DNA from: Prosthecobacter gellanilyticus
GTDB taxonomy: Bacteria > Verrucomicrobiota > Verrucomicrobiia > Verrucomicrobiales > Verrucomicrobiaceae
Reading direction: 5' to 3'
NCBI RefSeq assembly: GCF_007992435.1
Contig: NZ_BKAG01000039.1
Span: forward strand, 1-64,000
Length of the DNA: 64,000 nucleotides
This document shows positions 36,261-44,890 of the stretch, one piece after another. A program made the translations under genes and the position numbers. The number at the start of each line of letters is the position of its first letter. Within the stretch, counting starts at the first letter, position 1. Under the pieces are notes generated by a model. The model was not told the origin of the DNA and searched no databases. It was given only the letters and a program-made list of their open reading frames with translations.

Positions 36261-37931
36261 ATGTCTCTTCAGCCCCGCCGTTCTTCTGTCACCCTCTTTT
36301 TGCTAGTCATCACGCCTGTGGCGTTGCTGGTCTGGCTGGGGACGTATTTGATCCGGGATGCCGCACGCAGCACGGATAGTGCTCGCGAGGCCATCCTGGA
36401 GGAACGCCTGATCGTGGCGGACCATCAGCTTCTCCATGACCTGCGTCATTTCACCGATGAGCTTGACCGTTTCGGCGTGGCGGAAGGAACTGCACTGACC
36501 GAGGCGGCCCGGCAAGTTGGCGAGCATGCCTGGGTGGCGGAAGTGTGGATCAGCGCACCTGACGCAGTCCCCACCACGGTCGTGGACAAGAAGACCCTCA
36601 CGCCAACGGCGGAAGCCCAGGCAGCTCCAGTTTCAGCCGCCTTGCGTGACCAGCTCAGGATCAACGACATCGCCGGCCCGGTCATCTCCACCAATCCCCA
36701 GCCCTTTGTCCATATCAACACACCGCCCGACCAAAGCTCCACCCGTATCAGCAAAGGTGTGTGGCAGACCGCCATCAAATCCCTGAACTATCACCTCGAC
36801 AGCGGCCTGCCGATCGAGGCGAGTTTTGCCAGCGGCTGGCATGTCAGTGATGGCGACTTCATTTACTGGCGTCTCGTGGGGGACGAGATCCTCTGCGCAC
36901 GTGTGGACGGTCGCAAGCTCGGCCCCTCCCTCTTCGCGCGGCTCCCCCTCCCTGGCATGGAAAACTACGCCGGCAGGCTCACCCTGACCACCACCACAGG
37001 CATCCCTCTGCATGGCTGGGGGCTTTCCCTGGCGGGTCCGGAACTGGCCGCGTCCCGGCGCCTCTGCTCGGCCCCGCTGAACCAGTGGCAGCTCTCCTAC
37101 ACGCCCACGCTCCATGAGTTCCCCAAGCCCTACCTCTTCCCCATCATGCTCGGTGTCGGCTCGGGCTGCCTGCTGGTCTGGGCTCTGGCCTGGACCTTCT
37201 TCCGCGAAAATGCCCGCGAGATCCGCGTGGCCCAGCAGCGCGTGAGCTTTGTAAATCAGATCTCCCATGAGCTGAAGACCCCGCTCACAAACATCCGCCT
37301 CTACACCGAGATGGCTTCCCACCGCATCGAGCAGGCCGGGGACACCATTGGCAAGCGTCACCTTGGTGTGGTGGAGACGGAGGTCGCCCGGCTTGACCGC
37401 CTCATCCAAAACGTCCTCATCTATGCCCGCCAGCAGCGGGACAAGCTCAACGTCCAGCCGCGACCTATCTCGCTGGATCATGTGGTCGAGCGCGCGGTGA
37501 ACCACTGGCGCCTCCTGCTGGAGCGCAAAGGCTTCGAGCTCGATACCCGTCTCGTCGGCCCCAATGAGATGACCGCAGATCCGGACGCCATCGAGCAAAT
37601 CCTGGGGAACCTTATCTCCAACGTCGACAAATACGCCGCCTACGGGAAATACATCGCCGTCCGCACCGAGCAGGATGTGGAGAAAAGTGTGGCCCGTGTC
37701 ATCGTGGAGGATCGGGGTCCCGGCATCCCTCTCAGCAAACGCAACATGGTGTTTGAGCCCTTTGAGCGCCTGCGCTCTGACCTCAATGAGGGCGTCAGCG
37801 GCACCGGCATCGGCCTGACCATCTCCCGCGAACTTGCCGAACTTCATGGAGGCAGCCTGGACGTCTGCCCCAATTACAAGGAAGGTTCGCGCTTCATCCT
37901 GACTTTGCCTCTTCAAGCAAAAAAATCCTGA
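36261..37931 (+). CDS. Membrane sensor histidine kinase
   Basis: A 556-residue kinase. Helix 1 (about 10-30) and helix 2 (291-314) bracket a 260-residue extracytoplasmic sensor region with no recognised domain. No HAMP domain is evident; helix 2 leads directly to HisKA with phospho-acceptor H336 in NQISHELKTPL. The catalytic domain shows N450/N454 (GNLISNVDKYA), the D-R-G-P-G-I-P loop (484-490), the FEPFERL F-box (498-504) and GTGIGLTI (514-521). An in-frame TTG at 36246 could add five residues; the ATG is preferred. The response regulator follows 36 bp downstream. It is divergent from the giant PEP-CTERM gene, a candidate target. Confidence 0.94.
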   Translation: MSLQPRRSSVTLFLLVITPVALLVWLGTYLIRDAARSTDSAREAILEERLIVADHQLLHDLRHFTDELDRFGVAEGTALTEAARQVGEHAWVAEVWISAPDAVPTTVVDKKTLTPTAEAQAAPVSAALRDQLRINDIAGPVISTNPQPFVHINTPPDQSSTRISKGVWQTAIKSLNYHLDSGLPIEASFASGWHVSDGDFIYWRLVGDEILCARVDGRKLGPSLFARLPLPGMENYAGRLTLTTTTGIPLHGWGLSLAGPELAASRRLCSAPLNQWQLSYTPTLHEFPKPYLFPIMLGVGSGCLLVWALAWTFFRENAREIRVAQQRVSFVNQISHELKTPLTNIRLYTEMASHRIEQAGDTIGKRHLGVVETEVARLDRLIQNVLIYARQQRDKLNVQPRPISLDHVVERAVNHWRLLLERKGFELDTRLVGPNEMTADPDAIEQILGNLISNVDKYAAYGKYIAVRTEQDVEKSVARVIVEDRGPGIPLSKRNMVFEPFERLRSDLNEGVSGTGIGLTISRELAELHGGSLDVCPNYKEGSRFILTLPLQAKKS

Positions 37932-37967
37932 CAATTCTCTCTTCCGCCTTCAACCTCCCGCATCTCC

Positions 37968-38651
37968 ATGAAAATCCTGATTGCCGAAGACGACGAACAT
38001 ACCCGCGAAGCCCTGCGTGAAGTGCTGAGCATGGAAGGCTATGAAGTAGTCACTGCCAGCGATGGGCTCCAGGCCGTGGACTTCTTCCGTGCCACCCGAC
38101 CTGACTTCGTCTGCCTGGATGTCATGATGCCCGGCCAGAACGGCTATGAGGCCTGCAAGCAGATCCGCCGCATCGATGACGAGGTGCCCATCCTCTTCCT
38201 CACCGCCAAGGCCGAGGAGATCGATGCCGTGCTCGGCCTCGAGCTCGGTGCCGATGACTACATGACCAAGCCTTTCGGCGTGAAGGAGATCATCGCCCGC
38301 ATCCGCGCCATCACCCGCCGCACCGCCGCCCGCAGTGCCAAGAAAGAGGGTGAGGACCAGTTCATGATGGACGACCTCCGCGTCGTCCCCTCTGAGCTGC
38401 GTGCCTACCGCGGCACAGCTGACATCCAGCTCAGCCCGCGTGATCTGAAAGTGCTCCGCCTGCTGCATGAAAAGCGTGGCAAGGTGGTGGACCGCAACCA
38501 GCTCGCGGACGAAGTCTGGGGCATCGACTACTTCCCCGAAAGCCGCGCGCTGGACCAGCACATCTCCCAGCTCCGCAAGCGCGTGGAAAAAGATCCCGCC
38601 AGCCCCCGCATCATCCGCACCGTGCACGGCGCGGGTTATCGTTTTGAGTGA
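37968..38651 (+). CDS. OmpR/PhoB-family response regulator
   Basis: A 227-residue two-domain regulator. The receiver spans 1-118 with acidic pocket E7-D8-D9, phospho-acceptor D51 in VCLDVMMPG, T79 and K101 in YMTKPFG. The C-terminal winged-helix DNA-binding domain (about 130-227) shows the typical ending IIRTVHGAGYRFE. It is the cognate partner of the kinase just upstream. Possible targets include its own operon and the divergent giant gene, but no binding site could be identified by eye. Confidence 0.96.
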   Translation: MKILIAEDDEHTREALREVLSMEGYEVVTASDGLQAVDFFRATRPDFVCLDVMMPGQNGYEACKQIRRIDDEVPILFLTAKAEEIDAVLGLELGADDYMTKPFGVKEIIARIRAITRRTAARSAKKEGEDQFMMDDLRVVPSELRAYRGTADIQLSPRDLKVLRLLHEKRGKVVDRNQLADEVWGIDYFPESRALDQHISQLRKRVEKDPASPRIIRTVHGAGYRFE

Positions 38652-38701
38652 CTGCCTTCAACGGCATTCACCTAACTAACGATGCAAAAATTCGACTGAT
38701 T

Positions 38702-38821
38702 GCGAGCCGGAGGCTCGCTGGCATATAGCCGGTGGTGAAGCGAAACCGCGAAGCGGTGCAGCGGGAACCACCGGACTCCGCGAACCAATAATGTGTTCAT
38801 CACCGCGTCCCGGAGGGACGC
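38702..38821. repeat. Modular hairpin element A (ATAGCC family)
   Basis: There are three hairpins in a row: GCGAGCCGGAGGCTCGC (38702-38718); a long stem CCGGTGGT / ACCACCGG (38729-38736 with 38767-38774) with an inner ACCGC-GAA-GCGGT hairpin; and GCGTCCCGGAGGGACGC (38805-38821). The 51 bp at 38725-38775 are identical to 42617-42667 in element B. It lies between the convergent regulator and pentapeptide genes, so it may also end both transcripts. Confidence 0.85.
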
Positions 38822-38842
38822 TGGAAGCGATGCAATCTCAAC

Positions 38843-39313
38843 TCACCCCTGAAGCCCGCGCGTGTCCGCCAGCTTCGCTCCCGTGATGATCAATCCCGTC
38901 TGGATCGTCCCCGTGAGATTCGCCGCGATCAAATCCGCATCCGTGAAATCAGCGTTGGTTAGGTTGGAGCCTTGCAGATTCGCACCGGAGAGATCCGCGC
39001 CACGCACATTCGCACCGGTCAGGATCGCGTTGCGCATGGACACACCGGCAAAATCAGCGCCGCTGAGATTCGCTCCGCTGAAGTTCACACTGTCCAGATT
39101 CGCACCGCTGAAATCCGCGCCTGTCAGATTGCTGCCAGCCAGGTTCGCCTTGTTCATGGTCGTGCCCACGAAGTGTGCCTTGGCCAGATTAAGGTCATTC
39201 AAAATCGATCCCGCGAGGTTCATCCCCGTCTCATCGATCTTGCGCCCTTTCTTGCCGTCGCTTTCAAGCCACTGCGTATGCGCCAGGAGTTCTTCGTTCG
39301 TGATGTTTGCCAT
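38843..39313 (-). CDS. Pentapeptide repeat protein
   Basis: A 156-residue protein. From about residue 30 to 145 it consists of tandem A(D/N)LxX pentapeptides (for example ANLAGSNLTGADFSGANLDS), which form a right-handed quadrilateral beta-helix. The N-terminal 25 residues (MANITNEELLAHTQWLESDGK) form a short helix or cap. There is no signal peptide, so it is probably cytoplasmic. Some family members mimic DNA and inhibit gyrase, but most have no known function and nothing here points to one. It is convergent with the response regulator across hairpin element A. Confidence 0.9.
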   Translation of the reverse strand: MANITNEELLAHTQWLESDGKKGRKIDETGMNLAGSILNDLNLAKAHFVGTTMNKANLAGSNLTGADFSGANLDSVNFSGANLSGADFAGVSMRNAILTGANVRGADLSGANLQGSNLTNADFTDADLIAANLTGTIQTGLIITGAKLADTRGLQG

Positions 39314-39413
39314 GTAAATACAGCCCCATCATGACCGACAGCCCGCCACCTGCAAATAACAATCTGCGCTACAGGCTGACAAATCCCGCCTGAACAGCAC
39401 TATTTATGGCAGG

Positions 39414-40313
39414 TTACAGATCCAGCTCCGGCTTGAAATCCGCCGCGTGGTAGGAACTGCGCACCAGTGGCGCGCTGGCCACATGGCGGAATCCCTTGTT
39501 CCGGGCGATCTGCTTGTAGTTCTCAAACGTGTCCGGGTGGATGTAGTCGATCACCGGCAGGTGCTGCGCGGAGGGGCGCAGATACTGGCCCAGGGTCAGC
39601 ACCGTCACATCATGCTCCAGCAGATCATCCATCGCCTGGAAGAGCTCCACTTCCGTCTCACCGAGACCGAGCATCAGCCCGCTCTTCGTCGCGCACTTGT
39701 AGCCCATCTCGTTCGCCAGCGCCTTCGCACGCTTCAGCACGTTCAGACTGCGGTGATACTTCGCACGGCTGCGCACCAGCGGCGTCAGGCGCTCCACCGT
39801 TTCCAGGTTGTGATTAAAAATATGCGGCCGCGCCTTCATCACCACCTCGATCGCGTCGTCCTTCTCATTGAAGTCCGGCACCAGGATCTCGATCGTGATG
39901 CCAGGCACCGCCTCGCGCACTGCCTCGATCGTGCGGGCAAAGTGCTCCGCGCCACCGTCCTTCACATCATCACGCGCCACCGCCGTGATCACCACATGGT
40001 TCAGCTTCAGACGCTTCGTCGCCGCAGCCACACGCTCCGGCTCATCCGCCTCCAGCGCGAAGGGCTTCGCCGTCTTCACCGCGCAGAAACCACAGGCACG
40101 CGTGCAGCGGTCACCCGCAATCATGAAAGTCGCCGTCCCCTGGCTCCAGCACTCCCAGCGGTTCGGGCACTGGGCCTCTTCGCACACTGTGTGCAGTTTC
40201 AGGTCAGAAATCAGCGCCTTCGTGCTCCAGAACACCGGATCACGCGGCAGCTTCACACGGATCCAGTCCGGTTTCTTGTCCAGATGCAGAGCGGGGTCGA
40301 TTTTGATGGCCAT
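39414..40313 (-). CDS. lipA: Lipoyl synthase
   Basis: A 299-residue radical-SAM enzyme that inserts two sulfurs into protein-bound octanoate to make lipoyl cofactors. The auxiliary cluster ligands are C44, C49 and C55 (CX4CX5C in CEEAQCPNRWEC). The radical-SAM cluster ligands are C70, C74 and C77 (CX3CX2C). The C-terminal R285-S-S-Y288 supplies the fourth auxiliary-cluster ligand. The start at 40313 gives MAIKIDPALH and the usual length; the frame is open further upstream without family similarity. No lipB is adjacent. Confidence 0.97.
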   Translation of the reverse strand: MAIKIDPALHLDKKPDWIRVKLPRDPVFWSTKALISDLKLHTVCEEAQCPNRWECWSQGTATFMIAGDRCTRACGFCAVKTAKPFALEADEPERVAAATKRLKLNHVVITAVARDDVKDGGAEHFARTIEAVREAVPGITIEILVPDFNEKDDAIEVVMKARPHIFNHNLETVERLTPLVRSRAKYHRSLNVLKRAKALANEMGYKCATKSGLMLGLGETEVELFQAMDDLLEHDVTVLTLGQYLRPSAQHLPVIDYIHPDTFENYKQIARNKGFRHVASAPLVRSSYHAADFKPELDL

Positions 40314-40407
40314 GACGCGGGGAAGAACAAGCAATGCCCCGGATGGACCGGAAAACAACCGGTGAGTCGATGAAAATGGTCTCACCACTTCCCAGCCGAG
40401 CTGTTTT

Positions 40408-40463
40408 GGTAGAAAAATGAAGGGTAGAAAGATTTCAATTTTTCTACCCTTAATCTTTCTACC
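40408..40463. repeat. AT-rich GTAGAAA hairpin repeat, copy 1
   Basis: A 28-base arm containing GGTAGAAAAATGAAGGGTAG and the following AAAGATTT pairs with its inverted partner ending AATCTTTCTACC. Each arm itself contains two GGTAGAAA units. A near-identical element lies at 53008-53065. This copy sits between the divergent lipA and dehydrogenase genes. Confidence 0.82.
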
Positions 40464-40471
40464 ACCTGCTC

Positions 40472-41302
40472 ATGCCCACCTCCGCCAACCTTTCCCCCGA
40501 ACGTTGCGGCGTCATCGGCATGGGGCTCATGGGGTCGGCGGTCCAGCAGATGACCGGCGCAACCTGGGGCTGGGACTTGGATGCGACCCGCTGCGTGGGG
40601 GCAAAGACAGCCCAGGAGGTCTTTGATGCCTGTGAGGTGGTCTTTCTCTGTCTGCCGAACTCCGACATCGCCGCCAGCACGCTTCGGGCGGCGGCTTTGC
40701 GGCCGGGGCAGATCGTCATCGATACGAGCACCGGCGTGCCGGAGGAGATGGCGGGGCTGGGGAGGGAACTGCACGCGCAAGGGGTGCACTATCTGGATGC
40801 GACGGTTTCGGGGAGCAGTGCGCAGCTTTTGAAGAAGGAGGTGCTGGTGATGGTGGGCGGTGAGGCGGAGGTCTATGAGAGGTGCCGGGAGTTGCTCGGC
40901 AGCTTTGCCCGGGAGACCATGCATGTCGGGACTTGGGGGAGCGGGGCGCGGATGAAGCTGGTGACGAATCTGGTGCTGGGGCTGAACCGCGCGGCACTGG
41001 CGGAGGGGCTGGCTTTTGCGCAGCAACTGGACCTCGACCTCACGCTGACGCTGGATGTGATGCGCCGCAGCATGGCCTACTCGCGCATCATGGACACGAA
41101 GGGGGAGAAGATGATCCACCAGGACTTTGAACCGCAGGCGAAGCTCTCCCAACACCTGAAGGATGTGCGGCTGATGCTGCAGGCCAGCTCGATTCCCCTG
41201 CCCTTGAGCGAGACGCATCGCCAGTTGCTCGAGAAAGCCGTCGCGCTCGGTTTTGGCGAGGCCGACAACAGCGCCGTGATCCAAGCTATTTTAAAACCAT
41301 GA
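40472..41302 (+). CDS. NAD(P)-dependent beta-hydroxyacid dehydrogenase (3-hydroxyisobutyrate dehydrogenase-like)
   Basis: A 276-residue cytoplasmic dehydrogenase. The Rossmann loop is G16-M-G-L-M-G21. The substrate-binding signature is D109-A-T-V-S-G-S-S116, and the catalytic lysine is K162 in GARMKLVTNL, with N166. The sequence fits the 3-hydroxyisobutyrate / tartronate semialdehyde reductase / glyoxylate reductase group; the exact acid is unknown. Its stop overlaps the start of the MFS gene by 4 bp (ATGA), so the two are translationally coupled. This suggests that the transporter imports the substrate or a precursor. Confidence 0.9.
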   Translation: MPTSANLSPERCGVIGMGLMGSAVQQMTGATWGWDLDATRCVGAKTAQEVFDACEVVFLCLPNSDIAASTLRAAALRPGQIVIDTSTGVPEEMAGLGRELHAQGVHYLDATVSGSSAQLLKKEVLVMVGGEAEVYERCRELLGSFARETMHVGTWGSGARMKLVTNLVLGLNRAALAEGLAFAQQLDLDLTLTLDVMRRSMAYSRIMDTKGEKMIHQDFEPQAKLSQHLKDVRLMLQASSIPLPLSETHRQLLEKAVALGFGEADNSAVIQAILKP

Positions 41303-42531
41303 CTGCCGCGCAACGCTACTTGGTGCTCATCACCGCCTTCCTCGCGCTGGTGTTTGATGGCGTGGAACTCGGGCTCATGCCAGTGGCCTCGCTTTCGGTG
41401 TCGAAAAGTTTGTTGGGCACGGCTTTCACCGCGGAGCTGGGTGGCGAGTGGTTCGCACGCTTCACGGCCGCGCTTATGCTCGGCGCGGCCATCGGCGGTA
41501 TCGCACTGGGGAATTTGGGAGATCGCATCGGCCGCAAGCGGGCGATGGGGATCTGCATCTTGTTCTACTCCCTCTTTGCGGCCATGGGGGCCTATGCTCA
41601 AACGCAGGAGCAGATGCTTATTCTACGCTTTTTGGTAGGCCTGGGAGTCGGTGGCTTGTGGCCGAATGGCATCGCGATGGTTTCGGAGTGCTGGTCAGGA
41701 GCTTCGCGACCTCTGGTGTCAGGTGCCATGATGGCGGGGCTGAATGCAGGCATCCTGCTGCTCTCGCAGCTCGCCCGGCTGTGGCCCATCACGCCGGATT
41801 CCTGGCGCTGGGTGTTTCAATTTGCGGGCGCCCCTGCCCTGCTCGGCATCTTTGTGCTACTGGTGCTGCCGGAATCACCGAAATGGCTGGCCTCACGCGG
41901 CCTCGCCAAAGGTCCGGTCACACCTCTGCGCGAGCTCTTCCAGCCCCAGCTCATCCGCTTCACGCTGGTGGGCATTCTGCTCAGCTCCATCCCCATGATC
42001 GGGGCCTGGTCCGCGAGCAAATGGATGATCCCATGGTCGGACAAAATCGCAGGCGCGACGAATGTCGGCTACAAAGCCGCGACCCAAGGCTGGTGGGCGC
42101 TCGGAGCCACGCTGGGCAGTTTTGCCGGAGCCCAGCTCGCGAGCTGGCTGGGGCGTCGCTTCAGCTACGCGCTGATCAGTGTCTGCACGCTGGCTATCAC
42201 CGTTTTCATGTTTCAAAAGAGCGCGCCGCTCACCTCCGGCTTTCACGCCATCGTGTTCACGCAGGGCTTCGTGGCCACACTCTTCTTCGGCTGGCTGGCG
42301 CTGTATCTGCCGGAGCTTTTTCCCACGCGAGTTCGCGCCACCGGCAGCGGTCTGGCGTATAACTCCGGCCGCTTCGCCACCGCCTTCGGCGTGCTGGCAG
42401 CCGGCTTTCTTTTCAGCGCTCTCGGCGCGGACTATCCGCGCGTCGGCACGCTCTGCGCGCTCATCTATGGCCTGGGCTTCATCGTCATCTGGTGGGCCCC
42501 GGACACGAAGACCGGCGAGCTCGAGAGTTGA
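41299..42531 (+). CDS. MFS transporter (AAHS/sugar-porter-like)
   Basis: A 410-residue inner-membrane carrier with about 12 helices. MFS motif A appears as GNLGDRIGRKRAM in the loop after helix 2, with D in helix 1 (ALVFDGVELGLM), a pattern common in aromatic-acid and organic-anion symporters. The second half ends with LPELFPTRVRATGSGLAYN, a well-kept sugar/acid porter motif. Coupling to the beta-hydroxyacid dehydrogenase suggests uptake of a carboxylic acid, though the substrate is not provable from sequence. Confidence 0.92.
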   Translation: MTAAQRYLVLITAFLALVFDGVELGLMPVASLSVSKSLLGTAFTAELGGEWFARFTAALMLGAAIGGIALGNLGDRIGRKRAMGICILFYSLFAAMGAYAQTQEQMLILRFLVGLGVGGLWPNGIAMVSECWSGASRPLVSGAMMAGLNAGILLLSQLARLWPITPDSWRWVFQFAGAPALLGIFVLLVLPESPKWLASRGLAKGPVTPLRELFQPQLIRFTLVGILLSSIPMIGAWSASKWMIPWSDKIAGATNVGYKAATQGWWALGATLGSFAGAQLASWLGRRFSYALISVCTLAITVFMFQKSAPLTSGFHAIVFTQGFVATLFFGWLALYLPELFPTRVRATGSGLAYNSGRFATAFGVLAAGFLFSALGADYPRVGTLCALIYGLGFIVIWWAPDTKTGELES

Positions 42532-42593
42532 AACACCTAGCCCCCAATGCCGGTTAGCGATCATGAGGACTGCCAGTCATGGTTTTAGGAATC

Positions 42594-42871
42594 GCGAGCC
42601 GGAGGCTTGCAAGAAGATAGCCGGTGGTGAAGCGAAACCGCGAAGCGGTGCAGCGGGAACCACCGGATTCAACCACGACATCCCCCCGACCAGTCACGCG
42701 CCCCGAAGGTGGCGCGAGAAGCCGGCGATCATTAGCCATGGGTGAAATCGCCAACTTCTCGCGCACCTGCCGGAGCGCATGGAGATTGCGTGAATATCGA
42801 CGGTCATATCCGGTGGTTCTCGCTCGTTCCTCGCTTCACCACCGGCTAATCTCTCTCGAGCCTCCGGCTCG
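42594..42871. repeat. Modular hairpin element B, an inverted dimer (ATAGCC family)
   Basis: The left half holds GCGAGCCGGAGGCTTGC, the 51-bp core (42617-42667, identical to element A) and GCGCCCCGAAGGTGGCGCGA. The right half repeats these inverted: GCGCACCTGCCGGAGCGC, then TCCGGTGGTTCTCGCTCG through CACCACCGGCTAAT, then CGAGCCTCCGGCTCG (42857-42871). The whole 278 bp could fold into one long branched hairpin. It fills most of the 436-bp gap between the MFS and AcpH-like genes, which has no gene. Confidence 0.85.
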
Positions 42872-42967
42872 CCAAAACCGTGCTTGGCGAGCGTCATGCA
42901 TTTCGAAATCACATCTTTTTCGAGCACTCGTCCAACCTTTCGTTGTCAGTGCTCGTTCCCCTTCACC

Positions 42968-43543
42968 ATGAACTGGCTGGCCCATGTGTATTTGTCAGAG
43001 CAGAGCCCCGCGTTTCGCGTGGGGAATCTGCTGCCTGACTTCATGTCCATGCCAGCCCTCGCTGCCTTGCCTCAGCAGTTTCAACCCGGCATCCAGCAGC
43101 ATCGCCGGATCGATGCCTTCACAGATTCTCATCCCATCGTCAAACAGAGCATCCAGCGCTTCGAGGCGCCCTTCCGCAGGTTTGGCGGCATCCTCTGTGA
43201 TGTGTTTTATGATCACTTCCTGGCGAATGACTGGAGCCAATACTCGGACGAACCTTTGCCCGAGTTCACCCACGGTTTTTATGATTCGATCGAATCCCTG
43301 CGTCCCCATCTTCCGGCGGACATTCACTTCGATCTCAGGCGCATGCGCCACGGTGACCTGCTCGGCTCATATCGCCATCTCTCCGGCATCACCCAAGCCC
43401 TGCAGCGCCTGAGCCGCCGTTTTCGCCGCCCCGTGGATCTCGCGCCTTCAGTTCATGTATTAGAGCGACACTACGACTCCTTCCGCGCAGACTTCCGCGC
43501 CTTCTTTCCAGAGTTGCAGGCGCATGTTGGCCTAACCAGTTAG
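42968..43543 (+). CDS. ACP phosphodiesterase-like protein (AcpH/DUF479 family)
   Basis: A 191-residue protein of the AcpH family, which removes the 4'-phosphopantetheine arm from acyl carrier protein in enterobacteria. Family motifs are intact: MNWLAHVYLS at the start, G19-N-L-L-P-D24, the metal-site region H45-R-R-I-D49 with FTDSHP (51-56), and DVFYDHFLANDW. HD-phosphodiesterase-like His and Asp ligands are therefore all kept. The start at 42968 gives the canonical N-terminus; a longer frame from 42884 does not. An ACP gene occurs 9.8 kb away, but a direct link is not shown. Confidence 0.87.
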   Translation: MNWLAHVYLSEQSPAFRVGNLLPDFMSMPALAALPQQFQPGIQQHRRIDAFTDSHPIVKQSIQRFEAPFRRFGGILCDVFYDHFLANDWSQYSDEPLPEFTHGFYDSIESLRPHLPADIHFDLRRMRHGDLLGSYRHLSGITQALQRLSRRFRRPVDLAPSVHVLERHYDSFRADFRAFFPELQAHVGLTS

Positions 43544-43546
43544 ATG

Positions 43547-44767
43547 TCATGATTCGGACTGCCCTGGCATGCTGGGCAGGGGTGGAGGCTGCGACATCTT
43601 CGGCAAGGGTGGCGGTGAGGAGGCTTTGCGAGTTTGCGCTTTCACTTCGGAGCGACGCGAGGCGATCTTGGCGGCCAGCATGATGAAGTTCAGCGCAAAG
43701 AAACCGGCGATGAACAGAAAGCCATGCAGTGGTGACACACCCACTGCATAAAACATGCCCCACCACAGCGCCAGATTCAGCGTGATGCAGACTGAGAGCC
43801 GAACCCAGAAAGGCTGCTGATGAAACCGCAGCCACCAGCCACCCAGCTTGTCCGCCATGCCGTGGGCACGCTGGATGTCTGCCATCACCAGCCACTCCAC
43901 ACACCAGCACGCCGGTGCAAAGACCACGAAGGCCAGCGCCAGCCACACGAAGAAGCAGAGCACGAACTTGATGCCGATGATGAAATAGAAGATCAGCGAG
44001 GGCTTGATCATCATTCCACGGAAAACATTGGCGACCAGTTCAATGCCGGACACCGGCAGACGCAGGGTGCGAAACCAAATATTTTGCTTCTGGATGGCGC
44101 GCCAAAGACCCTGCTGATGGTCCTTGTCCATCGGGTCGATCTGCAGCGCACGCCGGTAGTATTCCTCCGCACGCTCTGGCATCTCCAGCTCGTCGAGATA
44201 CACGTCAGCGATGCTGGCGAGCAGCGAGTCGCTCTCCGGATCCAGGGCCAGCGCACGCTCATACTCCCAGATGTCCGCCAGGGCCGACCGGGCATCTGTC
44301 TTCTCAATGCTTCCCAGAGAGATGTGCAGACGCGCGATGTCCGGGTTGTCCGGATCCAGCTGGCGTGCCCGTGAGCTGTACTCCTGGGACTTTTTAACAT
44401 GACCGAGCTGAGCCTCGGCACTCGCCGCGAGAAACCACAGTCGCCCGGCCTCTGGGTCGAGCTCTAGCGCCGTCTGCAAATACGGCAGCGCTTTTCTCGG
44501 ACGTGTGCTGGCGATGTGCCAGCACGCAGCCAGCTCCAGCGTGGACAGATTCTCAGGGTCTCGATCCAGCAGGAAGGTCACATGAGGCTCCATCTCGCGC
44601 AGCCGATCCATTTTGAGCAAGGCCCAGGCGCGATACTCATGCGCATCGCTGTCCTCAGGATCGGCGGCAAGACAATCAAGCGCCACCTTGTCCAGCCGCT
44701 CCCACTGCCCCGCACTGTAGAGGTGCTGTAGCCATTCATGGGGAGGTCCGGGAGCTGATTCTGCCAT
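43547..44767 (-). CDS. TPR-repeat integral membrane protein
   Basis: A 406-residue protein. Residues 10-235 form about six tetratricopeptide repeats (for example ALELDPEAGRLWFLAASAEA and YYRRALQIDPMDKDH), giving a helical protein-binding solenoid. Residues about 255-375 hold three or four membrane segments. The tail is Pro-rich with SPPPLPK and QPPPLPS repeats. The N-terminal TPR domain lacks a signal peptide and is probably cytoplasmic. It is convergent with the AcpH-like gene, 3 bp between stops. The function is unknown; a scaffold for a membrane complex is a guess. Confidence 0.8.
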   Translation of the reverse strand: MAESAPGPPHEWLQHLYSAGQWERLDKVALDCLAADPEDSDAHEYRAWALLKMDRLREMEPHVTFLLDRDPENLSTLELAACWHIASTRPRKALPYLQTALELDPEAGRLWFLAASAEAQLGHVKKSQEYSSRARQLDPDNPDIARLHISLGSIEKTDARSALADIWEYERALALDPESDSLLASIADVYLDELEMPERAEEYYRRALQIDPMDKDHQQGLWRAIQKQNIWFRTLRLPVSGIELVANVFRGMMIKPSLIFYFIIGIKFVLCFFVWLALAFVVFAPACWCVEWLVMADIQRAHGMADKLGGWWLRFHQQPFWVRLSVCITLNLALWWGMFYAVGVSPLHGFLFIAGFFALNFIMLAAKIASRRSEVKAQTRKASSPPPLPKMSQPPPLPSMPGQSES

Positions 44768-44890
44768 TCACCACGAGCATAAGTCGTTTCATCACCACCA
44801 TGCAAGACATGACCCGCGCCAGTTGACGCAGGTGATCACGATTAGTCTTGTCACCTCATCTCAGTCTTTCTTAAGGTAGCCTCGTCCCGC

